Under the pieces are notes generated by a model that worked only from the letters and a program-made list of their open reading frames with translations, did not search any database and was not told the DNA's origin. From Mya arenaria (lineage: Eukaryota; Mollusca; Bivalvia; Myida; Myidae), in contig NC_069124.1 in NCBI RefSeq assembly GCF_026914265.1, positions 57,007,589-57,071,588 of the forward strand: 64,000 bases of DNA, given 5' to 3'. Below, in pieces: positions 1 through 12,995 of this stretch (position 1 is its first letter; each line of letters opens with the position of its first letter). The translations under genes were made by a program, and so were the position numbers.

Positions 1-3000
1 ACAAAGACATGAAAGAACCAAACAAGAAGGCCATTATGGAGGTGGGGTGTTCATTAAAATCTTGAGATGTTTTAATTCATTTTTAAGTTGTTTTATTTGA
101 GAAGAAAATAATTCGGAGATTTACTCATAGCCATGGCATCGTCAGCAGCCTCTTTATTGATGTCACTGGCGTGCCCATTTAACCTCTGTCTTAACTCAGA
201 TAAAAAAAATTATATATATTTTTTTAAAGAGAATGAAATAAGATTTGGTATACATATAGCTACAGACAACATGCATTTGTACAGCAAGGTCCATAACTCT
301 TGCTTGAATCATTGTCAAGTTATGCTGCTCGTTCGACTTTTGAGACAAGAGCATTATGTTCGCAATATTTACCATGACTTTGTATTGGAGAAATAATATG
401 AAAGTAACATGATTATATTAATTTAAAAAAAATATGCTTATTGTTTATAGAACCTCATAGAGGACTACCACTCACTGAAATACAGTTTCTCACATTATTG
501 TCACTGGATTTCTCAAGGTTCTAAGATGAGGTTTACCAGTGAAATAATTCAAAGTTAAAGGCTATTTTACACTAACCTATCTCCCCTACAGACTCTGAAG
601 ACCCTATCTAACAGTATAGACAAGTTGAAGACAGAGCTGGGCGGTCACCGCAGCCCTATGGTTGGTGTTAAATCCCCAGAACAGGCAAAGAAGGAGATTC
701 TAGACGTGGAGCTTGAGCTCATGACCAAGTCCACCAGTGGAGAGGATACTGCCGATCTCAAGAAGAAATTGGATGATCTCACAAAAATTGTAAGTACAGT
801 AAGGTATGCTTAGTTGAATCTATAGCAAGCGTCATTGGGCGGGTAGGTTTTTCGATTTTTTTTAAACCATTTACATGCAACAGCAAGTACATACTCAAAA
901 TTAAGGCAATATAATCATATGTAAGGAGATCATGATAAAATGAGTAAAAAAAAATAGTGTTTACCATGTGAAAAGTTTAATTTCTTATCAGATGTTGACC
1001 TACAAATATATATGACTTTATCATTAAGTCCTTGTTGTCTAAGAAACCAAAGGTGCTGTTTAAAAACTTTATTCCCTTCCTGGTAGGTAGGTGGGTAGGT
1101 TATGAAAGGGAAACCTGACATGTTACATTTAAACCATGAATTTAGTATTTATGTATATGTTTTAACCAACTTCAAGTACCAACATTTACCCTTTAAGGCT
1201 AACTCCATGGGTCTGCTAGGTCGTGGACGAGGGCGTGGTGTAGTAGCAAGGGGTCGTGCAGCCACCACCTGGGTAGCGGGTGGTTTCGCTGCCCCACCAG
1301 CTGGTAGGGGGCGAGGAAGGGGGAGGGGTGCGTTATTTGGGCATGGTGCTGTGAAGGCCAGGACCCTGGATCGGAGACCCAAGGTGTTAGAGGTGACTGG
1401 ATGGGACTCTGAGGAGAAGGAGGATGTTTCTAGTCATCTTAATGTGAGTGGTCTTATTTTGTGTGTAACTAAATGTTGTAGAAAGTAAATATCTGATGGC
1501 AAAAAAGTGCAATAAAATCCCCCTATGAAGAAGAGGTTGTATATTGCTTTGCACATGTCGGTCGGTCCATCGGTAGACCAAAGCTTGTCCGAGTGATAAC
1601 TTGACAATACCTGGAACCATGGTCATCATACTTGACGTGAAGGTTGGGCCTGACCAGTAGATGACCCCTTTTGATTTTAGGGGTCAAAGGTCATTTTCAC
1701 AGTCACCTTCATAGGGAAAAGGATGTCAAAGCTTGTTCGAGTGATAACTCAACAATGCTTGGACCTATGGACGTCAACCTTGACATGGAGGCTTGTCCTG
1801 AGCCGTAGATAGCATAGTGTTTGGCAAATATCTCTTGTTAATCAATGTTATTGGTGACTTTGATCCAGTTTGGTTGAAAGAATATATTCTACCTGATATT
1901 CTAGTTTTCATACATCAATATTCCTCACACTTTTATTTTCAGACATACGTTTTGGACTGTGAACCTTCTTTCAAGATTAAGGATTTTATTCAATAATACA
2001 AACCAAATATCCCATCTATTTCAGAGTCTCAAGGGAGTAGAGAAAGTAGAGTTCACAGACACACCCAGTGCAATAGTGACATTTGACACCAGGAAGGCAG
2101 CGGAAATGGTAGGTCGCCTTTTAAAATGGGTAATAGGGTTAACAGCCAAAATGCAAAATTTTGACAAGTGCTAGTTTAGTGGTGATAGATCATTTGATAA
2201 CTCTGATTTGACATGACGCTAATTCAAATTTCAGATGTGCTCCATAGTTACCTGCTTTATTTAACAAAACAATATATTATACCCAAGTCCACATGCATTT
2301 GTTTGTCCAAGGTTATCACATGACTAGTTAATGTCTCATTGGTTTAACAATCATAAGTTTTTAAATCAGAGAGGTTTGGCGTCATGTTTGCATTTGGTGG
2401 TGTAATAGCTATGTTGGATATTTAATGTACAAGAGGGAATCCTAACTTGGGTAATAAACTGAAATACCTTGAATATGCTCTACTGCCCTTGTCTTAAAAA
2501 TTCACTATAGTATCAAGTAACCAAGAGACCAAATGTCATAATTAGCTTTAGAGTTATCAAAATATGAGAACTGAATAACAAATGTGCTCTAATACAGTTG
2601 AACACCGCTATTCCGAACACCATTTATCCGAAATTATCACTATTCTGAAATTATTTTTCGGTCCCGATTTTACTCCTTCTTTGTTTAACTAAATTTTTAA
2701 TCTTTAATACGAAATCGCTAGTCCGAAATAATCGCTATTCCGAAGTAAAAATTGCGGGCCATATACTGCGAATGCACTCGGGCTTCAGCTTGAAGTGACA
2801 ATGGAGCACAATTAGCTCTTGTTAAAGAATGACATTGAGCTCGCGTATGTTACAAACATTGTTTTCAGAAAATGAGCGATTCATTTAGGTGATGTAGAGT
2901 ACGACTTTATTAACAAATTGGATGGATACGCAAGACATAACATAATTCTTTAAATGTGCTCTGATTTTGTTTTAAATGTTTTATGCTGTTTCAATAAAGA

Positions 3001-3760
3001 AGTATAATAACAAATTATTTGTAATTTATTAAACAATAAATCAACTAATTTTTGTTAACGAAAGATCACTCAAATGGAATGTATCATATTGGTGACGTGT
3101 AACTGACATTGCAATCTTCACCACTAAGTATATACGTCATCTATAATTCGCAACAGTCATTTTCTGAAAATTGTTATTCCGATAATCGCTATTCCGAAAA
3201 AATATTTTTGGGTCCGTATGATTTCGGATTAACGGTGTGCAGCTGTACATGCATATACTGATGGACGTAAAATATGTTACATTCCTAGTTCAAAGAGTCT
3301 TTATCCCTTGTTCCAGGGCATCCTGCATGGTGGCAAGTTCAAAAGTAAACAGCTGAAGATGATGTGGCACATCCCCAAACCTGACTTCAGTCGCAGCTCC
3401 AGCACCACATCTGCTGACGGGGACGAGCAAGAGGTGAGTGTTTCAAGTTGGGGTTATATTCAGTGTTTTTTATCATTAGCATCCTACAGGGTCATCTGGT
3501 TTTATATTGTCGGATAGATATCATATTATATTAGCCCTGTTTCTTACTGGTGCATGTAAGCTGAGTATTAGCAATGTTTTTTGCTGTTTTGCCAAGTAGA
3601 ATCATCAATAAGTTCAATCTTTCTGATGTATTTTATTGATCTATTTGACTACATGCTCGAATATTTACAGGAGATAGATGAGGAAGCCCTGTTGGCTGGA
3701 GTGGAAGATGACGAGGAGGAGGACGCAGAGGGAGAGGCTGACCGCTCCTGGAGGCACTGA
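1..3760 (+). CDS. RBM26: RNA-binding protein 26/27, C-terminal part (5' end outside window)
   Basis: Six exons in one frame: 3-41, 592-789, 1198-1443, 2025-2108, 3317-3433 and 3671-3760 (TGA), all phase 0 with GT/AG borders. They give the last 257 residues. The first two exons match the vertebrate RBM26/27 stretch that ends in a lysine-rich helix (here KAIMETLKTLSNSIDKLK), followed by SSGEDT-like and LKKKL segments. The third is an RG-rich run with the first strand of the C-terminal RRM (RPKVLEVTGW). The next two complete the RRM (VEKVEFTDTPSAIVTFDTR, then GGKFKSKQLKMMWHIPKP). The end is acidic and closes with DRSWRH, like the SRSWRR end of human RBM26. In vertebrates RBM26/27 are nuclear RNA-binding proteins tied to the poly(A) exosome-targeting connection. 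The CCCH finger and first RRM lie before the window. Identity is firm; the choice between RBM26 and RBM27 rests on molluscs probably having one gene. Confidence 0.9.
1516..1839 (+). repeat. Molluscan dispersed repeat with internal ~110-bp subunits, copy 1
   Basis: It lies inside the RBM26 intron 1444-2024. It begins with a CCCC-TATGAAGAAGAGG head, has the segment GCACATGTCGGTCGGTCC, then two diverged subunits built on 'gtccgagtgataactcaaca ... ggacctatgg' and 'ggggtcaaaggtca'. It ends in ATATCTCTTGTT. The same head, subunits and end occur in the longer copy at 5139-5671. I recognise the family as abundant in bivalves; its class is not clear to me. Confidence 0.7.
2595..3245. mobile_element. 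Pogo/Tigger-like non-autonomous DNA transposon (MITE)
   Basis: This 651-bp element in the RBM26 intron 2109-3316 has imperfect terminal inverted repeats. The left end reads CAGTTGAACACCGCTATTCC; the right end, read inward, is CAGCTGCACACCGTTAATCC. It is flanked by TA on both sides (2593-2594 and 3246-3247). CCGAA-type motifs recur near both ends. TIRs beginning CAGTTGAAC and a TA target fit pogo-type Tc1/mariner elements. I see no transposase frame, so it would have moved in trans. Confidence 0.75.
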
Positions 3761-5138
3761 GTCTCACCCTGGCCACACACCCACTCGATCTGGCGTCATA
3801 CGTCCTCAAGCAACTCCTCTGGAGACTAAGCCCGAGCCCCACCCCTGTGTGATAGTGGCATCCCTGAAGAGTTTTAAGAAGTTACTAGATATACCCGTGT
3901 TCACGTCATATAAAAACAGACGCTATTTATTGTCTTTTAAAATTACCTTTGTTAAATGCATATCTGCACAATTGTGCAAATTGCCATTGTTGTAATTGCA
4001 CATGTAAAGGTTCAAGGCATCCAGTTTCTTAATAGTTTATACTGTGTGTTTAGGCATCATTGTTTAAGCTGCAACCTTGTACAAACATGTAATAGCTGTA
4101 CATGCATGTATTATAACCAGACAAATAGTGTGCATAGATAAGAGTAAAAAATATGCAGAATGCTGACGTGCATTGCAGCTGTAGTTGATTTTTGTGTGAT
4201 GTTTTAGGCTTAAATGCAAGTTTTTATCTACTGTGTTAATGACTGAGCTACATGTTGTATACATAATTGTATATTTAATGATGCGTAGGAGTCACTTAAT
4301 GTGACTTGATTGTATTTACTATATAGATTTTGAGGTTCTTTTTGTGCAAAGTGTTCATGTTAAGACAGCAATTTGTAAATTTGATATTTTTTTTATGAAA
4401 TCTTTCTGCTTTATTTAATCTTATGAATATTAGATGTGTGAAAGAATCATACTCAAACAATGAATTTGTAGGTTAAGAATTTATTATATATATATTAATT
4501 GTGCCAGACTTATTTTGTTCTCTTTCATTCAAATTGGCTTATTATACCAGTTTAACACACTTTGAGTATGTTTCTTACTATTGCAATGTGAATTTGTTGT
4601 ATTGAATTTTCAAAACAAATGATGAAAAAAAAAAAGATAATTGAAAAATGACAAAAGATAACAAAAAGATTGAAGCCTTAAAATATGATGAATGAAAATG
4701 TTGTACAAAAGATGTGGTTAAACCACCACCAAAAGATATAGAAAGAATAAAAAAAAAGAAAAAAAAAAAGATCATTCGAAAGAAGTTTCTTACAAATTGT
4801 CAAAACGTATCCAGGCTGATAGCAAGAGCAGTTCAAGCAGGCAGCATGTAGGTGAACTTGGTGAGTATATGTATTTGTATTTGTATTCAGTTTCTGCCAG
4901 GCGTGTAACATGGTCAATTTTGATGTTATACATCAGCTAAGAGGACATGAGTCCTTGCCCCCATTTTAAGTGTTGCGCCTGTGAAACATGGCAGTCACAT
5001 GGCTATAACTTTGTCCCCAAACATTGATTGAAGGCTTTGGCAGCTTTACACTTGCATTTCCCATTTAAAACATCAACGACTTACTTTTGTCATCAAACTT
5101 TGTATGCACATTGGTCACAGTTAGTAGTTGACCTTTAT
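3761..5138. other. RBM26 3' UTR and spacer
   Basis: AT-rich, with no coding stretch I can support. The first kilobase is probably the RBM26 3' UTR. A possible AATAAA lies at about 4746 inside an A-rich run, but A-rich sequence gives this motif easily. Confidence 0.45.
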
Positions 5139-5671
5139 TATGCCCCCCTTTGAAGAAGAAGGGGATATTGCTCTGCACATGTCGGTCAGTCCGTCGGTGA
5201 CCAAAGCCTGTCCGAGTCATAACTCAATAATTCCTGGACCTACAGTTATCAAATTGTCATAGAGACTGGTCCTGACCTGTAGATGGCCCCTATTCATTGT
5301 AAGGGTCATCAGGTCAAAGGTCAAGGTCACAGTGACCTTAATGCTAAAATGTTGTTGGAGTGATAACTTGACCATGCCTGCTTCCATGGCCCTCAGATTT
5401 GACTTGGAGGTTGGGCCTGACCATTAGATTATCTATATTGATATAGGGGTCATTGGGTCGTGGGTAAAGGTCACAGTGACCTTGAAGGCAAAAGCTAGTC
5501 TGTGCGATAACTCTACAATGCCTGCACCTAAGGCCTTCAAAGTTGACATTTCGGTTGGGGGTGACAGTTAGATGACCCCCATGGATTTTGAGTTCATAGT
5601 CAAAGGTCAAGGTTACAACTCATATAGGTCATTAAAATTTATGTCATAATGTTTGACAAACATCTCTTGTT
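5139..5671 (+). repeat. Molluscan dispersed repeat with internal ~110-bp subunits, copy 2
   Basis: This fuller copy of the repeat at 1516-1839 starts TATGCCCCCCTTTGAAGAAG and ends ACATCTCTTGTT. It holds about four subunits, each with a 'gataactc..caatgcctg' segment, a 'gaccattagat' segment and a 'ggtcaaggtcacagtgacct' segment. An 88-codon open frame on the - strand is a by-product of the subunits. Confidence 0.75.
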
Positions 5672-7290
5672 GACTTTTGAGTCAGTATGTGATAGGTCAA
5701 AGCCCTGGTGACCTTAACTAGAAAAAATATTGGTGCTCCCGACAGGTGACACATCAGATTTGCAGAAAACAATTTTCAACAAATAATCAATTTTAGTAGT
5801 TATTTTTTTTACTTAAGCAAGATATTTCACATATCATATGTTTCTACAATTTGTCCAAGTAAATCGTAGAATTTGTTTATATTTTGTATAAGTAAGTTTG
5901 GATGTATACAAATACACTGAAGCTTACAAGATGTGATTAGCAATCATTTTCAGAAGCATTCGCAGAAATTACACTGCACTCAAATATTGTAACTAACATG
6001 ATGCCCATGCTTGCATGTACGGAGCACGCCGACATGCCCTTACGTTTAAGACGATTCTGTTTTATAAATGCATGTATCAACACAATTGTTATATAGATAC
6101 CGTTATTAATGTCTATGACTTCATTGACTACTAGATTCACATGTCATCTTTATGGTAGTAGTGCATGTTTAAAGTTCACCAAAATATCTAAACACTGATC
6201 CATGGGAAATGTAAATGTCAGATCAATTTACAGAGACACATTTATAATATAAACATTAAAATGTGAGAGGGTGATATCAACTTGCATTGAGCAAGAGCTT
6301 CAGCAAATATCAACAACCATGGTTTTGGCTAGATTTAGCACAATGGAACTGGGAACAGTCTAAGACAGAATAAGACATTTAATATAGAACGAGCAGTTCC
6401 ACTTTAACTCTCTTGGTTCAGCCAATGTATGAATAGAAGTGACAAATCTAAGATAATAAGGTATGTTTAAGTATAGATATAAAATTTAATTTTAAACATT
6501 CTCTTGCCTGCATGGACCACCCTCTTTTGCCGACAACCATTCCTAATGAATGTATGGACAAATTCACCTTTTGACTAAGCCTCCTTTGCTGACAAATCCA
6601 CCTTTGCTAATGCCTGTTTATGATGTCTGTACCATATATGTTTGTATTCACCCATGTTACTTGTGTATTCTGCATTGCATTTCCTTGTCACACATAACCG
6701 TTCAAGATTGGTGAATTTTTAGTGCCCCATGCAAATTATTTTATTTTGATTAAGAGGTTGTAAATCAGACTCATGGCCTCAGTCTTTAGATGTGATAGGC
6801 ACTGAAAATTCATTCCAACCATTTGTCCTGTCATTTCAATTCATTTCTTCATTTCTAACTTACCCCTAGTCATTAGCAGTGGGTGATGGTTGGTTAAGAA
6901 GGCAACCCAAGTGTTCGGAGACCTTGGGGCAGAACCAGATATTCACATAGTGCCTAAAATAGTATTGTGATCAAAAGTCTCCGTTTACTCGATACTATAT
7001 GGGAATTCGTGGAGTAAACTTCTTTCACAGTTTACAAGGGATTGCTACCCAATATCACCATGAATTTTCTAGTACCTCACTAATCTTGAGATAATGTTTA
7101 TTTGCCTTAGTATAACACAATATTTCATTTTTACTCCATACAATATTGGAGTTCATGGAGAAAACTCTTCCAGGGATTGTTCTCTAACATAGAATATTGT
7201 TGTGAGCCAAAGCCTATTTGTTATAGAGTATCATTAGTTTAATCAGTATATATTTTACAACGATTGTGAAGGAAGTTGTGATAACTTATA
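5672..7290. other. Intergenic, no gene seen
   Basis: I see no exon, RNA gene or transposon ends here. At 6960-7210 there are diverged near-repeats of 'tactatatgggaattcgtgg' type that may be remains of an old repeat. Confidence 0.4.
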
Positions 7291-7460
7291 CTAAGTCACT
7301 CTTGTTGGCACGATGTTGCGCGAGAGTGTGGTCTTGTGTTGTGGGGGAAACCGGAGTACCTGGAGAAAACCCACTTGTCAGGCTTGGTAACCACTAACCA
7401 AACTCACAATGTGGCTAGGCCGGAAATCAAACCCTGGTCACCTTGGTGAGAAGTTTGCAG
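7291..7460. repeat. Short interspersed repeat with tRNA-like B-box segment
   Basis: It contains 'gggaaaccggagtacctgg', 'gagaaaacccac', 'accactaaccaaactcac' and 'ggaaatcaaaccctggtcacc'. I know this order from many mollusc and other invertebrate sequences. The last segment resembles an RNA polymerase III B box. Assignment to a named SINE is not possible by eye. Confidence 0.45.
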
Positions 7461-7523
7461 AAATACATTTACTGATAATCACCCCAAAGAGTGATATACT
7501 ATAATTATCAGCGGTACTTATTT

Positions 7524-8972
7524 TGACTGAAACATGGCATACATCTGTCCACAATAGCTGTTTCTGTTGTGATAGTGTGGTAGATTGACTGAAACTTGGC
7601 ATTCATCTGTCCACCATAGCCGTTTCTGTTGTGATAGTGTGATAGATTGACTGAAATTTGGCATACATCTGTCCACAATAGCTGTTTCTGTTGTGATAGT
7701 GTGGTAGATGGACTGAAATTTGGCGTACATCTGTCCACAATACCCATTTCTGTTGTGATAGTGTGATAGATAAACTGAAATTTGGTGTACATCTGTCCAC
7801 AATAGCTGTTTCTGTTGTGATAGTGTGATAAATTGACTGAAATTTGGCATATATCTGTCCACATAATACCCGTTTCTGTTGTGATAGATGAAGTGAAATT
7901 TGGCGTACATCTGTCCACAATAGCTGTTTCTGTTGTGATAGATGAAGTGAAATTTGGCGTACATCTGTCCACAATACCCGTTTCTGTTGTGATAGATGAA
8001 GTGAAATTTGGCGTACATCTGTCCACAATAGCTGTTTCTGTTGTGATAGATGAACTGAAATTTGGCGTACATCTGTCCACAATAGCTGTTTCTGTTGTGA
8101 TAGTGTGATAGATGAACTGAAATTTGGCGTACGTCTGTCCACAATAGCTGTTTCTGTTGTGATAGTGTGATAGATGAACTGAAATTTGGCATATATCTGT
8201 CCACAATAGCTGTTTCTGTTGTGATAGTGTGATAGATGAACTGAAATTTGGCATACATCTGTCCACAATAGCTGTTTCTGTTGTGATAGATGGACTGAAA
8301 TTTGGCGTACATCTGTCCACAATAGCTGTTTCTGTTGTGATAGTGTAATAGATGAACTGAAATTTGGCGTACGTCTGTCCACAATAGCTGTTTCTGTTGT
8401 GATAGTCCGATAGATGAACTGAAATTTGGCGTACATCTGTCCACAATAGCTGTTTCTGTTGTGATAGTGTGATAGATGAACTGAAATTTGGCATACATCT
8501 GTCCACAATAGCTGTTTCTGTTGTGATAGTCCGATAGATGAACTGAAATTTGGCGTACATCTGTCCACAATAGCTGTTTCTGTTGTGATAGTGTGATAGA
8601 TGTACTGAAATTTGGCGTACATCTGTCCACAATAGCTGTTTCTGTTGTGATAGTGTGACAGATGTACTGAAATTTGGCGTACATCTGTCCACAATAGCTG
8701 TTTCTGTTGTGATAGTGTGACAGATGTACTGAAATTTGGCGTACATCTGTCCACAATAGCTGTTTCTGTTGTGATAGTCCGATAGATGAACTGAAATTTG
8801 GCGTACATCTGTCCACAATAGCTGTTTCTGTTGTGATAGTGTGATAGATGTACTGAAATTTGGCGTACATCTGTCCACAATACCTGTTTCTGTTGTGATA
8901 GTGTGACAGATGTACTGAAATTTGGTGTACATCTGTCCACAATAGCTGTTTCTGTTGTGACAGTGTGATAGA
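7524..8972. repeat. 62-bp minisatellite, 24 copies
   Basis: Twenty-four copies share the core 'aaatttggcgtacatctgtc'. The unit is 62 bp; a run at about 7860-8080 has a 54-bp version lacking 'gtgtgata'. The - strand has no stop codon in any frame for most of the array. Because 62 is 2 modulo 3, each frame passes through all three readings of the unit, so the predicted 461-519-residue proteins are the same three peptides in rotation. No start context or splice signal supports a gene. Confidence 0.95.
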
Positions 8973-11900
8973 TTAGTATATAAGGCACACCAAAGCAAAG
9001 ACATTACTGTTACGTCATAAACACAAATGTATTTTAAAGCCATCCACAATTCCTGTTTATGAACCAAAATATTTTTACATCCAATTTGTTTCTGGACTTT
9101 ATCATTTCCGGATGATTTTGGAATAAGAAAATTTGAGTAAGGTTTTTAAAATTTAATTCAATACCCACAAAATTATCATGAAAGACACTACATCATCATA
9201 GATACCACATTAAAAAAATCCCAAATTGATAAAAATAATGATATTAAAGACAATAATCAACATTTTAAAACAAGTTAAATAACAAATACCGATATGTACT
9301 TAAACTAATCTTGCCTTGGGCATGGACTGTATAAGTACTATATAATATAATTAAGATGTAAAGCTATATTTAAAAAATAAATATTTTCGACAATCACATG
9401 AATAAGACAGGTAAATAATGTAGACATTAGTTGCTCTTAATGAACAGAAAAGTTATACATTAAAATAATACTAAATATTTTTACATGCATTCAGTCATTA
9501 TGATTCAATATCAGAAAGAGTGTCATATTATAAAAGTGTTTCTTTCTTCACAAGAAAAATATTTGCAACAACTTAACAGCTTAAAACAGCTGCAGTATTA
9601 CATTGTATAGTAAGCAATCCTCGGTATCAGGCATTCCCCTTTCTTTACAATATCAGCTGCCAGTTTGACCTGTATACTGGTAATATAATGACTCGAACAT
9701 GTTTGTACATGGTACATTGACAACACAAACGAGATTACAGTATCTAGATGCCAATGATTCTTTCCCTGTTGATTAACATGTATATCATGTTGCTATATTG
9801 AATAATTAGTAAAGTATGTTATAAGTTAAATGAAAACATATTTTTGCTTTGAATTTTTTTTTATATCATGCTGAAGAAACCTCAATCAACATTAAATTTT
9901 TGAAAAACAGGCGAGATAAAATTGAAATAATACTAAAAGATCTAGTGACATTGGAATGCAGCAATTATAAAACAAAAGTAATGTAACCACCTGGATATCC
10001 TGGATGTATATATATATATGATTTCAATGTATTCCAGCACAGTCATGTGTTGGCATAGAAATTATGATGATAAAAAGGGCTCTCACAGCCATAAATACTT
10101 TTATATTATGTTCATATGATGAAATTCTTGCAGCATACAGTTAACTAAAGCCATTGTTGCATGGTCCCACTTGTAGTCACTGTGTCTGATTGTACTGTGT
10201 GGGGAGTTCCCCCTCCACCCGAACGCCTGGAATTCAAATGCTTTCTACCCTCTACTATATGCCCACTGCATCATCAAACTGTTGGGATGACTGCAGGCTT
10301 ACTGCTGTAATAGAAAAAATGTTGCAAAATTAATCGTTCCAACATTTATGCAGGGGTTCTAACAGCTGATCATTATCAATCCTGAAAAATAGCCGGGGAT
10401 CTGTTTGAGTATGAGGGATGAATGCCGAAAGCAGGAAAAGGGCTTAAGACTCCTTTTAAAATTGTTTTCAAAGCATTTTTATTCGTTTCACGGTACTTTT
10501 TACTGTTTTTTTTAACAAATGTCTGAGCGAAAAACTCCTTAAATACAAATGTACAATAGTGTGAAGTTAAAGGCTCTGAATCATGATTTCAGACTTGATC
10601 TTGAACTTTAGAACCCCTGAAGCTTTCAGCAATTATACTGGCATGCAATTAAGAAATGTCCGCAATAATTCCACAAGCATTCAAAGAAACATGTCTTTTA
10701 TTCTTTGCCATTATGTAGGCCATGGTAAATTCACATACAGTCTATTCAAACTCTTTTGGCTCAAACTTGCCGGCAGATACCACAATACAACGAGCCACAT
10801 TAAGTTCGAGCCACTGGAATTATATGTCTCGGACTTAAATTTCTCCTTTTCAAAATACATGAATTGTGAACGTGTAGTGTTTGCCATTCCTGCATTTAAC
10901 TTTTATATTCCTAGAAACTTTTATATTCCTAGAAATAATTTATAATTTAATATTTCCCATATAACATAAGCACTACAATTACAAATTGACTATGTACACA
11001 TTTTCAAAGAAGAGGTTATTTCATAAATATTCACATACATGCCATATTTTCTGGAGACCATTCAGGGGGATCTGTTCAGAAAGGCTGATAATTCAGGGGG
11101 ATTTTGGAAGTATTCAGGGGGATTTTTAGCAGGTTTAAATTGGCAAAATTTCAAAGTATTTTTAGACGCAAGTATGAAAAAATGAATTCACAGATAAATG
11201 CTATGAAAACCTTTTCATTATACAGAATTATTTTGTCATGATTTATCATATATATTCTTTTGATACACTGTCATGTCATACTGTAATACTGTAAATTAAA
11301 TTTAACATCCTCCAAAGTCTTTAAAAAAATTCTGCTTAATACTTTCAGCTATGATGACGTTCAGATGCTAAGAGAATGGAGTGAAAATTATTAATTTCTG
11401 CCTTTTCCAAAATAGTAATATTTCTTTGCCTTTGATCATTACTTCAAATTAATTGATCACTTGTTGTTATGGTTTCCTTTCGGTATTTATCAAACCTTTT
11501 TTAAACGGTCATTTCACCCTTGCAGAGTTGTTTCTTTACATTCAGTTTCACTCACATACTGTGGTTTCACTTCACATTATTGCTTGATGTAAAATATCTA
11601 AAAAAAACAATTTTATTTTTTTTAAATTCTGGGGGATTTTTATCTCCCGCCGGACGACCGGGGGATGGATCGAAATTCCGTGGGGATTTTTGCCCCCACC
11701 GGGAGATATGGCATGTATGCATTCATGATGGTTTACATTTTGCAACTTAAAAGCTATACACCAGCTATTTCCAACATCAGAACAAAAGAACTAATGTTCT
11801 TTCTGACAAGTGACTACAGTGTCAAATTAATTCTGACTTTTATCACCATTCAAACCAATGTTAATTTTAAGCCCAAGTATTTGAAACAGTGAAATGAAAA

Positions 11901-12033
11901 TGTTCATTCCTGGCTGAATCATTTACAATATTATTCCAGGCAAATACCAGTTAAGTGTGAAAAGTCCCACTTGATATTGTTACCTGATAAGTCCTGTTCA
12001 TATGAACTTAAAAAAAGAAAGTATCTTCAAATA
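8973..12033. other. AT-rich intergenic DNA
   Basis: No gene that I can support. Minor items: three 'ttcagggggat' motifs at 11061-11125; a related GC-rich patch at 11630-11710 with 'gggggatttttatctcccg'; a 20-bp tandem doublet at about 10897-10936. A 120-codon open frame at 10583-10945 has no recognisable family and no splice context. Confidence 0.4.
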
Positions 12034-12820
12034 CTGTGAAATCATTAATGTTCGTGGGGCATTAATGTTCGTGGTTTTCGTGGGTTGGGTGATCCACGAA
12101 TTCAAGATCCCACGAAATATAAACCCTTTATTCACTTTTTCAATTGCCTTGTTACGTACATACTCTAGTATATTCTTTACAGAGGTCGCAGTATACAGTG
12201 TTAAAACCTATCTCACTGTATAACTTACAATCATTATTCTGTTAATATATTATAACTGCCTTTAACAAATAATGAACCAAATCAATTAAATCTGTTTTAT
12301 GCAGCAAATGACAGTTATAAGCACATGGTTAAACGTGTGCTGTTAATGAAAATCTCCAAGTTTACTAGATGTGCGTGATGAGTGTCCATACTTTTTTTTA
12401 TTTAATGAAATAATTAATCGATTACTAGTACATTGACGGTTACTAAGCTCCGAACGTGACAATATACACACCATTTCGGTGTTTTCACAATTTGCAAAAT
12501 TCTTTATTGGCATTCAATGGCTTCCGCTATCTGTATTTATGATCAGGGTACATCTTCTTTTATTACCTTTATTCCCAATTAAATTGATAAGTGACATGGG
12601 TATATGCACTAATTGGCATGTCGTACCACATTAGCGAGTGTCATAAACCGAGTGACGTAGAAGACGGAAATCACGGGCCAGCGCGTGGATATTATGCAGA
12701 CGATCGCATCTTCGATTTTTTTTTTCAAAAATGAAAATCCACGAATTCAAGTACCCACGAAATTGTTTTTTTTCGGCAAACCACGAAATTTCATGCCCAC
12801 GAACATTAATGATTTCACAG
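12034..12820. mobile_element. TA-flanked MITE with long inverted ends
   Basis: The two ends are near-perfect inverted copies: CTGTGAAATCATTAATGTTC at the left, and the same sequence read inward from the right. They are flanked by TA at 12032-12033 and 12821-12822. Similarity continues inward for roughly 90 bp through 'cgtggttttcgtggg' and 'ccacgaattcaag' segments. Length is 787 bp. There is no transposase frame, so it is non-autonomous, probably Tc1/mariner-like by its TA target. The family is familiar from bivalve DNA. Confidence 0.8.
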
Positions 12821-12995
12821 TATTGTTTTGCACTGTGACACACTATGTACTTTGGATTAAAAAATATCATTATTTCAAAAGCAATCTTTAGAAGGGCCAC
12901 TTTGAATGCAATTCAAATGGTATGTCTATTCTGTTCCTTATCTTAAAAAAAGCAGTCAAGAATTTAAAAACAGAATGTTCACATATATAAAATGT

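Noticed and set aside
133-396. 87-codon frame as a gene
   Set aside because: It lies wholly in an RBM26 intron between exons that join in phase, and its translation shows no family.
7524-8972. CRISPR array
   Set aside because: Units are contiguous without unique spacers, and the setting is an animal genome.
7508-9067. Three overlapping - strand frames of 461-519 codons as protein genes
   Set aside because: They are the 62-bp minisatellite read in rotating phase, with no independent start, splice or domain signal.
10583-10945. 120-codon frame as a gene
   Set aside because: No known domain, no splice context, and a length within reach of chance.
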